Source of the DNA: Paracamarosporium sp. OC-R06-R3 | Lineage: Eukaryota; Ascomycota; Dothideomycetes; Pleosporales; Didymosphaeriaceae | Direction of reading: 5' to 3' | Assembly: GCA_019828545.1 (NCBI GenBank) | Contig: JACVRA010000260.1 | Span: 1 to 45,751, forward strand | DNA: 45,751 nucleotides | Shown here: positions 21,595-32,531 of the stretch, one piece after another | How the letters are laid out: each line of letters starts with the position of its first letter | Position numbering within the stretch: position 1 is the first letter of the stretch | Program-made: the position numbers and the translations under genes | Notes under the pieces: model-generated | Told to the model about the DNA's origin: nothing | The model's input: only the letters and a program-made list of their open reading frames with translations | Databases searched by the model: none

Positions 21595-24500
21595 ATGGCG
21601 GGTGGCTGGTCCCGCACTCCGCAGCTGGACCGCGTCGAGGAAAATGAGGCTAGTGAAACGACCCCACTCCTACCAACAACACATTCGGGTCAAGATAGCT
21701 TCCTGCATGCTTCATTGAACCGAGTCTTGGAGCAAAAAAAGATTCAGCATGGCAGTATCGTCGGCTCTTCGAATTTTCCTAGTCGTTCAATCTCCAGCCG
21801 TAGCAGGCTGCAATCTGAATCCTTCGGGTCACAATGGTTCCAGCCATTGAAGAGACCCAGCAGGGCACTTTCTCTCGAGCCTTCAGCGCAATCGTCCCGA
21901 TCTTACAGAGAGCCTCTGGTCATCTTCAAAGACTTGCTTGACCTACTTTTGTCTTACAATGTACCCGGCCCTATGCTATACAGAACAAGGACCGAATTTA
22001 ATGATCGCCTGGGCAGTGGAAGAACATTCGAAGTTTTCGGAGCGTCCCCGGCGCTCCTTTCTGTTAAAGCGGTCGCGGTTAAACCGTATTCCTCCGAACC
22101 TCAGGATGCATCGGTTCAGGGTGCTGACGATATGGTGAGAACTCTGAAAAAGGCTATCGACGCCCTCCCGAACACAGTAGTCAAACGCGCGTATGTACAC
22201 GATGAGGATTCGGGACGACAGTCTAGAGGTACTTCGACAGAATCGATGACACGAACGTTCGGTCACCGACTTGTGTGCGTGGAAAGAGAAATCGAGAACC
22301 TCTGTCGTCCAAATCTACGGCAACATCCTAATATTGTTCGCCTCCTCGGTTGGGGTCTCTGCCTAGACACTCTGGAGGATAACGTATCCCCCGAGCCACG
22401 TATACCGCTTTTGGTACTTGAGCGCGCAGATATCACTTTGACTGAGCTCATTGACATGGATTTTCTATCTTGCAGAGGCCGTATGCTCTGCGCTCCAGAT
22501 CACCAACTTCAAGTCGAACTTCTTAAAGATATTGGACGTGGCCTTGAAGCTATCCATGGATCTGGACTGATTCATGGTGACATCAAGCTCGACAACATCC
22601 TCCTTTTCCACGATGGGAGTAGATTCATGGCAAAGCTAAGCGACTTTGGTCTGACTGTCGCAGCGACCAATGAAGGTGACTTCGGCGGTCCTTCGGGATA
22701 TAGAGGAACTCCAAGATGGTGCCCCCCTTCTGGAAGTTCGAGATATGCTAGTCATGATCTTTTCGGATTCGATAACTTCGCCTTTGGCATGGTCATTTGG
22801 TGCATCTTCGCTGATCGGCCGCGATCCCCCCTTCCGGCAGACGCAGAAAGTGATTCCAGTCAGAGCATGTATTCGGTACATAAGCTCTTTGATACATGTA
22901 TTCTAGATATATCTCAGAAGCATATGGAACTACCCATGGCAGTATTTGTCTACCTTCGAGCCTGTTTGCACGACGATCCACGCTACTGGCGCCAAAAGCC
23001 TTGGAAATGTCTGGAGGGAACATTCTACCTACAAACGTGCATGGTCGAGACTGGTGCTGACATAGCATTCTACAAGTTCCTAACTGTTTGTTACAACTTG
23101 CCCTCGACTTTCCCACCCGTCGCTGCTCTGGCTGGTGGATGGAAAGATTTCACGCAAGCGACAAGAGCCATATACTCGGATAATCGCGAGAGACTATACA
23201 GGCAAGTGCTGTGGCCCAAGCATAATTTATACGACTGACTTCAGAAGGATTGAGCACAATACTGCGTCCACGCCTTCATCGATTCTACCTGCAATTTTCA
23301 TGGACAAAGATTCAGAATTATCGCCAACAGAAGCTCTCTCAACGTGGAGAGCTGGTACGAACATTAAAGCGCCGGACTCGTAAAGCCATCCCATACTTTA
23401 GCGGCTCAACAATATTACAGCCTCTCGTGCATCCCGAAGAGGCCGAATGCTGGGATTTTGGGTGGTTGGTACAGGATCTAAAGAGCTGTCTCGATGCACT
23501 TCCACAACCCGGTTCTAGAAACCGACGCTCCAAAAGCTCCATACGGTCATTACAAGATCGCGCTTATGCTATGTTCAGGCTTCGGAGCCGAATACCTATC
23601 TGCTGCTTGAGAAGCTCAGGCCTAACTGCGAATTATCTTCAACTTGCATTGCAAAAGGACTGCAACTTTTCCACGTTAGCATGGGCTTTTCGCGGACACA
23701 TTGGTGATGAGGAACGCACCACGGTCAGTATACATGTTTTGGGGTCCTGGATTCTCCAGCAAGGGCGTAAGCGGTCTGACGCATGGAAAGTCACCAACGT
23801 TGTGATGCGATTGCTACTAATTTTGGAGACTGGATGCAGACTTGAGTACCCGCTTATAACCAAGTCTGGCCGAAAGTCAGTCCTACGAATCATGCTGGGG
23901 GTCATATACCGTCTGAATGATGATATTGCACGCCAGATATTCGTTGATAGTCTTCTGCGCCTTCAACTACTCGCTCTCGATCAGGAACAGTCCGTTTCGA
24001 TGCGATCATCGCTAAGGTACTTTCTGACAGGTTCCGGCCTTGCGGACTCTCTAGGCGAGCCTCCCGAAAGCGACGCTAGCTGGACTACAATGCTTCACGA
24101 AGCTGTCAAGATGCCGGAGTATAATATTGTTGAAGCCCTGGTCTTGAATGGATTCGAAATTAATGCTTTAGACGCAGATAGTCAAACGGCCTTTCAATGC
24201 GTCATCGCACTGAAAGCCCGATCGCAAAGCTATGAAATTGATGCATTTGAGCTACATCGGATCGAAGCGCTGCTTTCCCAAAGCTCAATTGCTGCTTGGT
24301 CGCCCGGTGGAGTTTATAATCAAGGCTCGTACACGGAGACAATACTGCCCATTGGATGGGAGATGGGAACTGTTTCAAGGAGACTCTACAATCCATCTGC
24401 GCGTCGGATCTCCAAACGAACTTCCAACCAAGAACAGCCAGCGTATCTCAGTCGACATTTCGACTCCTTCACACTAAAACGTCCTACATTCAGTTTCTTT

Positions 24501-26408
24501 AGCGATCAGCGTTTAGCGCTCGGATTCCGGAAAGTCCACCTGCCTGGTCAGACATATTATCTGGATCTACTGCGATTCATTCGACCGCCGTTCTTGTTGC
24601 CTTCTCGGGAGAACAAAGTCAGAGATCTATTCTCAGACGATTGGTACAGACAAGAAGCTTGCGAAAGTGACGTTTTCCGCTCAAGGACTTTGAGTCACTA
24701 CTTGCAGGCTTATAGACAGAGTTTAGAAGCCGGTCTGTGCGCCATCAAAACGATGTTGTCACCTCTGCACGACGTCTTACTGTTGGGGGTATTCAAGATA
24801 AAGCGAACGTATACTAGTTCCATCAGATATGTCGCAGTCTTGCTGAGGCGCACTTACGAGCACATAGAGCCCTTGTTGTATCTCATGTCGTCATGGCTCC
24901 TTGCTCTAAGCCTTCCTGGCCAAACGTTCAACATATTTCTAGGCTGTGTTCCAATTTCATTCGCTGCAGACCATCTAGGACTGCCCTTTGGTCTAAAGCT
25001 CGCCCTCGCTGTGGGTTCCTTAGAGGCTTTGTGCAACATCAGTCAAACAGCACTGCTCGTATTCACAAACTTGCACAGATCAGATAATAGTGTCGCGAAT
25101 ACAGTTAAGTTGCTCATTGACTTTGCTGTAATTCCGGCTGGATACATCCATGTCGAGATATTTGTAAGTCGATTTATTATAGCGCCCATTTTCGTTCACT
25201 AACCACGGCGAAGTGTCTCATCAGGATGCTGAGTTTGGGTATCGACGATGCTGTAATCAGCTTTATACTCGCTGCTATAACCTGGAACTTTACCACCGTA
25301 TGTGTTTTCTAATGCTTCAGATGGCATACTGAAAGGGCCTAGAGATCAATTGCTGTTGCATCCAAAGTACTCGACGAAGACTACCTTGCTCTGAGATCGT
25401 ATATCCTGGCGTCTTACTTTGCTGTTTGTTGGCGCTACCGGTGTTTCAACCTCCACTTCAACCTTCGTCCAGGTAGTGCCGGTGCTCTTGACGATGCCAT
25501 TCACGTCGTCCTTTTTAATCTCTATGCTGATCAATATCGGCCTCCCTGCTAATGCCAAGGCCAAGACGATCGTTATATTGGCTGATTCATGGCTCATGAG
25601 CGATTCTGGAGAGACGTTTGGATTCTCTTTGATACCAGGCCCCACGGACGCTCAGCTAAGGGGCGAACTTGTACCGTCCAACCTAACATATCAGTTGGTG
25701 TTTGCCATGATCGCATTACCTATCTGTACAACGTTGAACTGGCGAATAGGCTCAAATATCATCGACCTTGCTGTTGATAGAGACACAACAGTAAAAGCGT
25801 TGATCTTGTATCTGCTTATACCATTGTCTTCGCGCATTGGGCACATCCATGTTATATTCAACGGATGGCTAGAAAAGACTTTTGAAGACTGGGGAGAATG
25901 GTATTCCCATCATTCACTTTATCTTTACAGAAGAAACTTCTTTACGCAGAGGTCTTATGCTCCGATCTCTCGTTACGACTTCCTAGCTGAACGCTACTTC
26001 GCGCCTGGTTCACATACCTTCCTACTTTGGGTTCTAGTATATCCCATCATCAGTGTTGTGGCTTTTATTAGGCATCGACCTTTCGCTTTACAACTTCCAT
26101 CGTCGGATATTCCGCGCACCGTGATAGTCATATTGTGTTTGATCAACGTGGGTTATGTGAGTCGCTTACAGACGGGCAGCAGGTTACTCACTACCACATT
26201 ACTGTAAGACGTTTCTTCCTCGAATGTTTGAGACCGTTAACATTTCGCTTAGGTCTGTCGGTACTGTTCTGGTCCTGCAACAGGCTTACTTACTTCTCCG
26301 ATCGCACTAGCCGGTCTGGGAAGCATTAGATTTGCTCGAATATCCACATATCGAAAGCAGAAAATTGCAAAATTACATTCAGAAAACGTCGTGCAAAACA
26401 TCTTATAA
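21595..26408 (+). CDS. Protein kinase-ankyrin-multipass membrane protein, with one frame break
   Basis: The first ATG is at 21595 (MAGGWSRTP). The kinase domain (about 130-440) has LGSGRTFEVF, AVAVK, VEREIENL, the loop IHGDIKLDNILL (326-337) and SDFG (349-352), so all catalytic residues are present. A middle part (DRAYAMFRLRSRIPICCLRS and an ankyrin-like TMLHEAVKMPEYNIVEALVL) is followed by hydrophobic helices. Modelled exons: to 23201; 23245-23379; 23402-25163; 25225-25297; 25396-26156; 26253-26408. The introns at 25164 (GTAAGT), 25298 (GTATGT) and 26157 (GTGAGT) are canonical and phase-consistent, and join a 6-helix C-terminus (e.g. SFLISMLINIGLPANAKAKT) to the kinase. The break at 23380-23401 is more likely a one-base frameshift than a 22-base intron; the junction at 23202 needs a GC-AG intron or a second shift. 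The product is about 1,500 residues if read through. Confidence 0.6.
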
Positions 26409-26961
26409 AGTGCCATAGGATGGTAGTACCAGGATCTTTCCCACGTCATAAATTGGTGAACCAAACCATATACTAAAGGAATACTACGCTACTAAACTAC
26501 AAGCCCGTGACCTTTAACTTACGACTTGGGCCCTCTCGTCACGTAATGTGAAACCCCCCTTCTATCCGCCGCTTTCACACATGCCTGGAATTGGATACAT
26601 GACATGTTATACAAGTGACTTGAACGCTGAGCTGCGCCTCCTCTTCCGGATGGTCGACTAACCGATGCACGCGCAGCATGTCCTTGAGACTGAAGGCAAT
26701 AGTGCTTCGGTCATATATGAATAACAGTCATCATAGTTAGAGAGGAAGCGAAGAAGGTGGGAAACATTGTGACAACAGTTAAAGGAGCATGAGCTAGGGG
26801 TTATTCAACTGATACAGGATACTTAAAGGCAAGAAAATATTCTATTATGCTCTGCATAAGCGTGTATAATGAGAAAGGTTTAGGGGCTCCGTGTTACCTA
26901 AGGATAAACAAACACAGTACGCAGACTTCTGAAATAGTACTGTATTGAAGACCAGGTAGAC
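26409..26961. other. No recognisable gene
   Basis: Spacer after the kinase-membrane gene. No motif or repeat is seen. Confidence 0.4.
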
Positions 26962-27824
26962 GGCATCATGGTCTTCCATCTTGCCTTTACGACTGAAGAT
27001 GCAGAATTATTTCCTAATCTTAAAGTGTATGCTCACCTGCTACTTCTCCTATTTGGCTTAGCCTTACCTATAGTTGAATCGTAGGGATGGGTGCCGGCTA
27101 CGAGAAATTGGACCGGGTAGCTCTCGCAAAATACAACATCGCAGTTTGCAATGTTCCTAACTACGGGACATGCGAAATCTCAGACCACGCACTCGCGCTC
27201 GCACTCTGCCCACGCCGCGGTATAGCGCTTCACCATGATATGTAGCGCCAGAGCCCACTAGCCACTTGGATGTACTTCGACTCACCACTAGTGCACCGCA
27301 TCCAGAAGAAGACGTTCGGCATCCTTGGTCTTGGCCCCATCGGTATGGCCGCTGCCATGCGCGCAAAAGCTTTCGGATGGAATTTTATCTTCTATGACCC
27401 CTATCTGCCCAGTGGCGTTGATAAGGCACTTGATCTCGAGCGCATTAGAGATGTCAAAGACCTATTTCGCCGTAGCTCAACGCTTCCTTTGTACTGCCCT
27501 TGCACGCGTGGGACGTGAGGCATGGTCGACTACTCACTCCTCTCGCTCATGCCGAAGGGTTCAATTCTCGTCAATACAGCACGTGGTGAGTTGGTTGATC
27601 TGGATGGCGTGGAGCATTGCTTAAAAGAGGGAAATTTGTACACGGTAGCCTTCGACGCTATGCCTGTCGAGCCGCTGCCGGAAGGCGAAGACACACATCC
27701 ATTGATAAAGTCGTATCAAAGAAGGGAAGAGTGGCTGTTGGGCAGGATGATTTTCACGCCGCATACGGCTTTCTATTCGCCCGAAGCTTACGATGATGTG
27801 AGGAAAAGTGCGGAGTCGTTATGA
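26962..27824 (+). pseudogene. D-isomer-specific 2-hydroxyacid dehydrogenase pseudogene
   Basis: The family order is clear: MGAGYEKLDRVALAKYNIAV, CNVPNYGTCEISDHALALAL, the Rossmann fingerprint FGILGLGPIGMAAAMRAKAFG, FYDPYLPSGVDKAL, LMPKGSILVNTARGELVDLD and the C-terminal FTPHTAFYSPEAYDD with catalytic His. These enzymes reduce 2-keto acids with NAD(P)H. In-frame TAG (HHDM-stop-RQ, about 27243) and TGA (RGT-stop-GMVDY, 27519-27521) stand where Gln (CAG) and Arg (CGA) are usual, both C-to-T. The N-terminal catalytic half is reduced to a fragment (FTTEDAELFPNLKV, about 26985), with the frame lost between it and the rest. Not functional. Confidence 0.8.
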
Positions 27825-29421
27825 CATATTTTAACTGATAGCGAAAAAATGAATGTAATTGCGCCGCCGAGGAATTAGCTTGCAAGTGAAAGTATGGGTT
27901 TCAGGTCATGATAGAAGACTTGAGTCGTATTCTGCGAGTTCCCATAAGACATACGCCAAATCTAGGTCTAGGAAAGCAAGCCAATGATTAAATCAAGAAA
28001 TATTTACGACGCTGCGCGCCCAAGCTGTGGTACATACGCCGCTTTCATGATGTTTGATTAATCTAAGCGCTTCCAGACTCGCCAACGAACGTTGATTCCG
28101 AGCAGTCAGTTTTCAATCACGCACACCATGATTTTATATTCCGAAATCCACTTTCGAAGAGAGAGAACAAGCAAATGGAAGTCCGAATGTCCCTTACATC
28201 TATAGATCATGCATTAGCGCACGTGCTCATACAATGACCTTGGCGAACCAGCAACTAGAAACCGATATCGCTTAGAATTGTATTGTATCGTCTTCTGACA
28301 CAGTCTTACGATTTGTCGCATTCTAAAAGTGTTGTGAAGTGGACGGTTACACGCATTTAGGAACTTGTTCTTATATCAGCCTTCTGTTTCTAAAATTTCG
28401 TACTAGTGCTCCCCCGCCCTTTGACATTCAGCATTCAGATGACAAGCGTACCTTAAAGCTTCGCATTTAGAAAGCAGACACTTGATTTCCTACACCCAGA
28501 ACTTGGCAATTGCAACCAGCAGTCAATGGACTTTCAATTTTGGCAAGCCAGTTCATGCCGCATGAGGGCTCAGCGACAGCACCTATCGTCGATCGAGCCG
28601 GCGATGGCAAGAGACTTTCAAAAGGCACAAGGAGCTAAAATACGACACCGCTAACAACAAATACACCCCACCAGTCAAAGCTAAGAGATAGTGGTGATTC
28701 TAAGAAGTAGTGACGACTCTAGTGTCTAATCACCTTGGCGATGTATAGCGCAACACAAGCCAAACTGTTTTGAGTCATGTTTACCGCCTACATCCATTCC
28801 ATAAAACGTCTCAGTTGAGCTCGCAAAATGAGCTCAGCTTTGTGGGTGCTAGCTAGCCGAAGAGACCGCCGCAGGCTGCCTCGATGCAGTTACACTACTT
28901 TCTTCTTTTACGGGTAAAGCTACCTTTTTTCTACATTCCTCCTGTGATATACCGAGGTCGGTTCATCGTGCTTTACGTTACATCTATTGAGACTGTCGCG
29001 GTGAGGCAGAGCGGACAGGACGCAGTGGAAAAGTATGGGATTGAACTGAGGCTGTACTATCTAGGAGCTATCGAAGGTATAGGTACGCAAGAGTCAACAA
29101 CGCTAGTCCTGGACAGCTAGAAAGTAAGTCGCAACCACGCCGAAGTAGGAGCAACTATCTTGCAGGGTAAGAGCCATAAACCGTGACAGAGACACGTCCG
29201 CATATCGGTGAGTATACGAACTCGCGCGAGGCTTCAGACTAGCCTCTTTTAGCTTAGTCAAGCGGCTAACACTTTCCCACGTGGACGCTTGCTATTCATC
29301 ACCTCTCATCAGGACAATATGGCTTTTCACACATTGACCTACACCAACACCTATACTCATGAAGTACAATACGTTTTTTTCACTATCGTGTTCTTTTTGA
29401 TGAAGATAGTCAGGCTGCGCT
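27825..29421. other. Long spacer without a recognised gene
   Basis: A 78-codon open frame at 28884-29120 (hydrophobic start, then SIETVAVRQSGQDAVEKYGI) is the only candidate; it has no recognisable family and no clear promoter. The rest shows no RNA gene, transposon end or repeat. Confidence 0.4.
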
Positions 29422-31806
29422 ATGCCTGTCGTCATCCGTTCACTTGGTCTGGGCCTTCGTGCGGCAAAGTATTGCTTTTCAGAGCATGAGCATGATAATG
29501 AAGTCTATCCATGGATTTGCGAGACTTCCAAAAGCAATGATTCTCTATGCGAGGTCTGCATCCGACTAAATCTCAGTTGGCTTTTCGAGAATTCTTTGTA
29601 CGAGCATACTGTCACGGATGGCTCGTTGACAGCTGCACTTACGGACGGCATCCGCCTTGGATCGTATCTGAAAGTTTCCAATAACTCATCATGCCATTTC
29701 TGCCAGTTTCTCATTCACACGCTGAACTACTGGGCGGACTATACTTGCATTATGGACTCAGATGACTGGGAGAATCTTGATGTTTATATCATGAACGTTG
29801 CCTTCAACGACACCGGCATCACAATGGATCCAAAATCGAAGACTGATCCATATTCCATGCGTCTTATGGTGAAATTGAGACAACCTAGCGACGAAATGAC
29901 AATCTCTAAATTCGGGGACGGGATCGCTATGATTCAGAAGCTTGAGGTTGAACGAGCGCCGCTGTACAGAGGACTCAAATTGGCTGAAAATCCATCTCAA
30001 CTGGTTGAACGCATCCAAAGATGGATCTTGCCTTGCCTCGAAAAACCATGTGCTTCCGACGAAAGCCCCCTTACAACAACAATGCCGCCATTATCGCTCC
30101 GATTAATTGATACTGAAAGAGCTTGCATTGTTGGGCCTCTCACTGGCCAAAAATACATTGCTCTTAGCTATACCTGGGGAAGAGTCGACCCCTTGATGCT
30201 AAAGCAGAGCAATGAGCATCTGTTACGCGAAGACGGCGCATTGAATCGTTATAAGGACAAGATACCAATCACTATACAGAGCGCCGTTATACTATGCTCC
30301 AGGCTTGGCCAAAGGTATCTTTGGATCGACAGTCTGTGCATTGTTCAGGATGGAACAGATAAGCAGGAGCAAATTCAGCAGATGGACCGCATCTACCAAG
30401 AGGCAACATTTGCGATAGTCGCTGCTGCTGGGAAAGATGCCAATGCGGGCTTGCCTGGAACTACTGCTGCTCGTCAACCAGTACAGCGCATCATCAAGGT
30501 TGCTGGTATGCACTTGGCCAATGTCCTTCCTTCTTGCGGGACTTCCTTAGGTGCTTCCGAATGGAATTGGCGGGGTTGGACTTTCCAGGAGGGCCTACTA
30601 GCCACGCGAAAGCTCATCTTTACCATGGATCAGGTTTACTTCCATTGCCCACACGGCGAATGCAGCGAAGATTCAAACAACGACATCCATCTAACTTTTG
30701 AGCCCGCTCGAGATAGCGATTTCAGATTGGTTGTCGCGAATATGCCCAACTGGGAAGTGTATGAGAATCTCGTAGCAACTTATTGCTTGCGAGAGCTATC
30801 ATATGAGTCAGACGCACTGAATGCCTTCGCCGGTATTGCATCGTATCTTAGCCGGTCGGTTTTTGCATCTTCTCCATTTGTCACTGGTATACCTCTCTGC
30901 AGTTTGGAAGTTGGGTTACTATGGCAACCTTCAGGTCGACTGCGACGTCGTCTTGACCCTCAAACTAATATGCCTTTGTTCCCTTCATGGTCATGGGCCG
31001 CCTGGTATGGAAGCATAGAGTATGGTGCCTCGTCAGGTCTGCGCAATATATTCGAAAGATGTATAAGTCATATTAAGTTATTAGGTGTTCCGGAAGATCT
31101 GAGGACGTGCAAACCTCCTGAATCATGGCATTACTGGAATAGATGGGAGCGCAAAATTGTTATGGGTATAGACAACGACATCGACTCTATATATTACGTG
31201 CACAAGGATCTTCCGGAAGATCGATGGTTTGCTCATCCTATAGATTCCTCTGTCACCAAATGGCCTCAAACAAACTTGACCTGGTCGGAACTCGAGGTAG
31301 AAGCAGAGGTAACCAAGCTCAAGATTACCGGTGAGCATGCGGACTTGTGGTATCGGAGCGAGGATTGTGACGAAGGCAATCATGAGATTTGCTGGCTCCA
31401 AGTCTTCGATAAGAACGATCGAAAAGCTGGAATCGTCGTAATGGATGGCGCTACCTTCGATGAAACGGACTTCGGAACCAACACGCTCTTCGAATTCATC
31501 AAGATCTCGCAAACGACGCTCACCTCCAGTTGCAAAGATTCTGCGTGGGACGACGAGAGCCAATCGTTCAAGGGCCAACCAGGGGAACCGGCGCTCAATC
31601 CTTCTCCACCGTTGCTAAAGAATCAGTCCCTCGATGAGATTTCCTTCGATCAGGAGATCTACGATCAAGACATATGTTGGTGTTTGTATGATGTGCTTGT
31701 GGTGAAGTTTGAAGGTGATCTTGCGCAAAGAATTGCAATTGGGCGAGTTCACATCCATGCTTTTGATCGTTCGAACCCGACCCGAGGAAAAGTTGTCTTG
31801 CGGTGA
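29422..31806 (+). CDS. Intact large HET-domain protein
   Basis: A single exon of 794 residues. An N-terminal region with cysteine pairs (CEVCIRLNLSW, CHFCQFLIHTLNYW) precedes the HET domain, which begins near residue 246: YIALSYTWGRVDP, YLWIDSLCIVQDGTDKQEQI, MDRIYQEATFAIVAAAG, GWTFQEGLLATRKLIF. After it come the usual HET-protein elements FPSWSWAAWYGSIEYG and a long acidic C-terminus (ICWCLYDVLVVKFEGD). HET proteins act in heterokaryon incompatibility and related cell death in the cytoplasm. Length and intact frame suggest a live gene, in contrast to several dead neighbours. The start at 29422 is the first ATG of the frame consistent with the domain; no introns are needed. Confidence 0.85.
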   Translation: MPVVIRSLGLGLRAAKYCFSEHEHDNEVYPWICETSKSNDSLCEVCIRLNLSWLFENSLYEHTVTDGSLTAALTDGIRLGSYLKVSNNSSCHFCQFLIHTLNYWADYTCIMDSDDWENLDVYIMNVAFNDTGITMDPKSKTDPYSMRLMVKLRQPSDEMTISKFGDGIAMIQKLEVERAPLYRGLKLAENPSQLVERIQRWILPCLEKPCASDESPLTTTMPPLSLRLIDTERACIVGPLTGQKYIALSYTWGRVDPLMLKQSNEHLLREDGALNRYKDKIPITIQSAVILCSRLGQRYLWIDSLCIVQDGTDKQEQIQQMDRIYQEATFAIVAAAGKDANAGLPGTTAARQPVQRIIKVAGMHLANVLPSCGTSLGASEWNWRGWTFQEGLLATRKLIFTMDQVYFHCPHGECSEDSNNDIHLTFEPARDSDFRLVVANMPNWEVYENLVATYCLRELSYESDALNAFAGIASYLSRSVFASSPFVTGIPLCSLEVGLLWQPSGRLRRRLDPQTNMPLFPSWSWAAWYGSIEYGASSGLRNIFERCISHIKLLGVPEDLRTCKPPESWHYWNRWERKIVMGIDNDIDSIYYVHKDLPEDRWFAHPIDSSVTKWPQTNLTWSELEVEAEVTKLKITGEHADLWYRSEDCDEGNHEICWLQVFDKNDRKAGIVVMDGATFDETDFGTNTLFEFIKISQTTLTSSCKDSAWDDESQSFKGQPGEPALNPSPPLLKNQSLDEISFDQEIYDQDICWCLYDVLVVKFEGDLAQRIAIGRVHIHAFDRSNPTRGKVVLR

Positions 31807-32531
31807 ATAACAAAGCGTTTGCTTCAGAATTATGTTCATCGGATGTAAGGGAGCGAGCAGCAAGCGATACAATTTATTCATTCAATCTCTAATACCCTTA
31901 TCAAATCTACTTCCACAAATAAACATGCCCAACTTCCGCACGGAGACTGGCTCAAAGCCTCGTGCGTTCAGGTCAAGAGAAATTACTGATCCAATAGCTC
32001 GCATGTCACGCCAAACAAAGGCGCCCCACCACCCGCCGTAGCTTTACTATTTTATTATTCGGATTTAGTTGTTGTGATAGCGAGGAAAGGTATTAATAAC
32101 AACATACAGGTTAAGGTGTTACTTGCTGGATTCAGTTCCCCTGTACCAGACAAGAAGCATCGGGGGCTTAAGGTTCACGACGAGTGTCTTCTGCCCTTGT
32201 ACGAGGAATATGTGCAGGATCAGAGAAGGATCTATCTAGTCGAGGATCAAAAGATGACGACGAAGAGATTGACGAAGAGATTGACGAAGAGATTGAAGAA
32301 GACGATACTATATGCGCTGATGATAGCTACTGCGGTATGCATAGTCTCTTCTGAGAAGGCGAAACGTGAGGCTGTTAGGAAATGGATCAGGGAAGCTACT
32401 GAGAGCGAGGAAGGATAAGAGTTTGTCAAGTGTAAACCTAGTATATGCATTCTCTACGATTCTGTGAGAATTAATATGTTATGGGCGTGTGAGATCACAT
32501 CTCTATTGCCTTGCCATCTGTTTGTTCGTTA
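31807..32531. other. Spacer with a 12-base tandem repeat
   Basis: An open frame without an ATG near its start (32074-32418) spans the repeat at 32261-32297 and ends in a basic helix. Whether anything here is expressed cannot be judged. No family is recognised. Confidence 0.4.
32258..32302 (+). repeat. 12-base tandem repeat GACGAAGAGATT
   Basis: The unit GACGAAGAGATT occurs three times in a row, followed by a diverged copy. In one frame it encodes DEEI repeats, in another TKRL repeats. It is probably a coding or former coding microsatellite. Confidence 0.7.

Noticed and set aside
25298..25320. 23-base GTATGT...CTAAT...CAG segment as a micro-intron
   Set aside because: A 98-base intron from the same donor to 25395 is phase-consistent, skips the next stop and has normal length.
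31123..31578. 151-codon minus-strand open frame
   Set aside because: Antisense shadow of the intact 794-residue HET gene.
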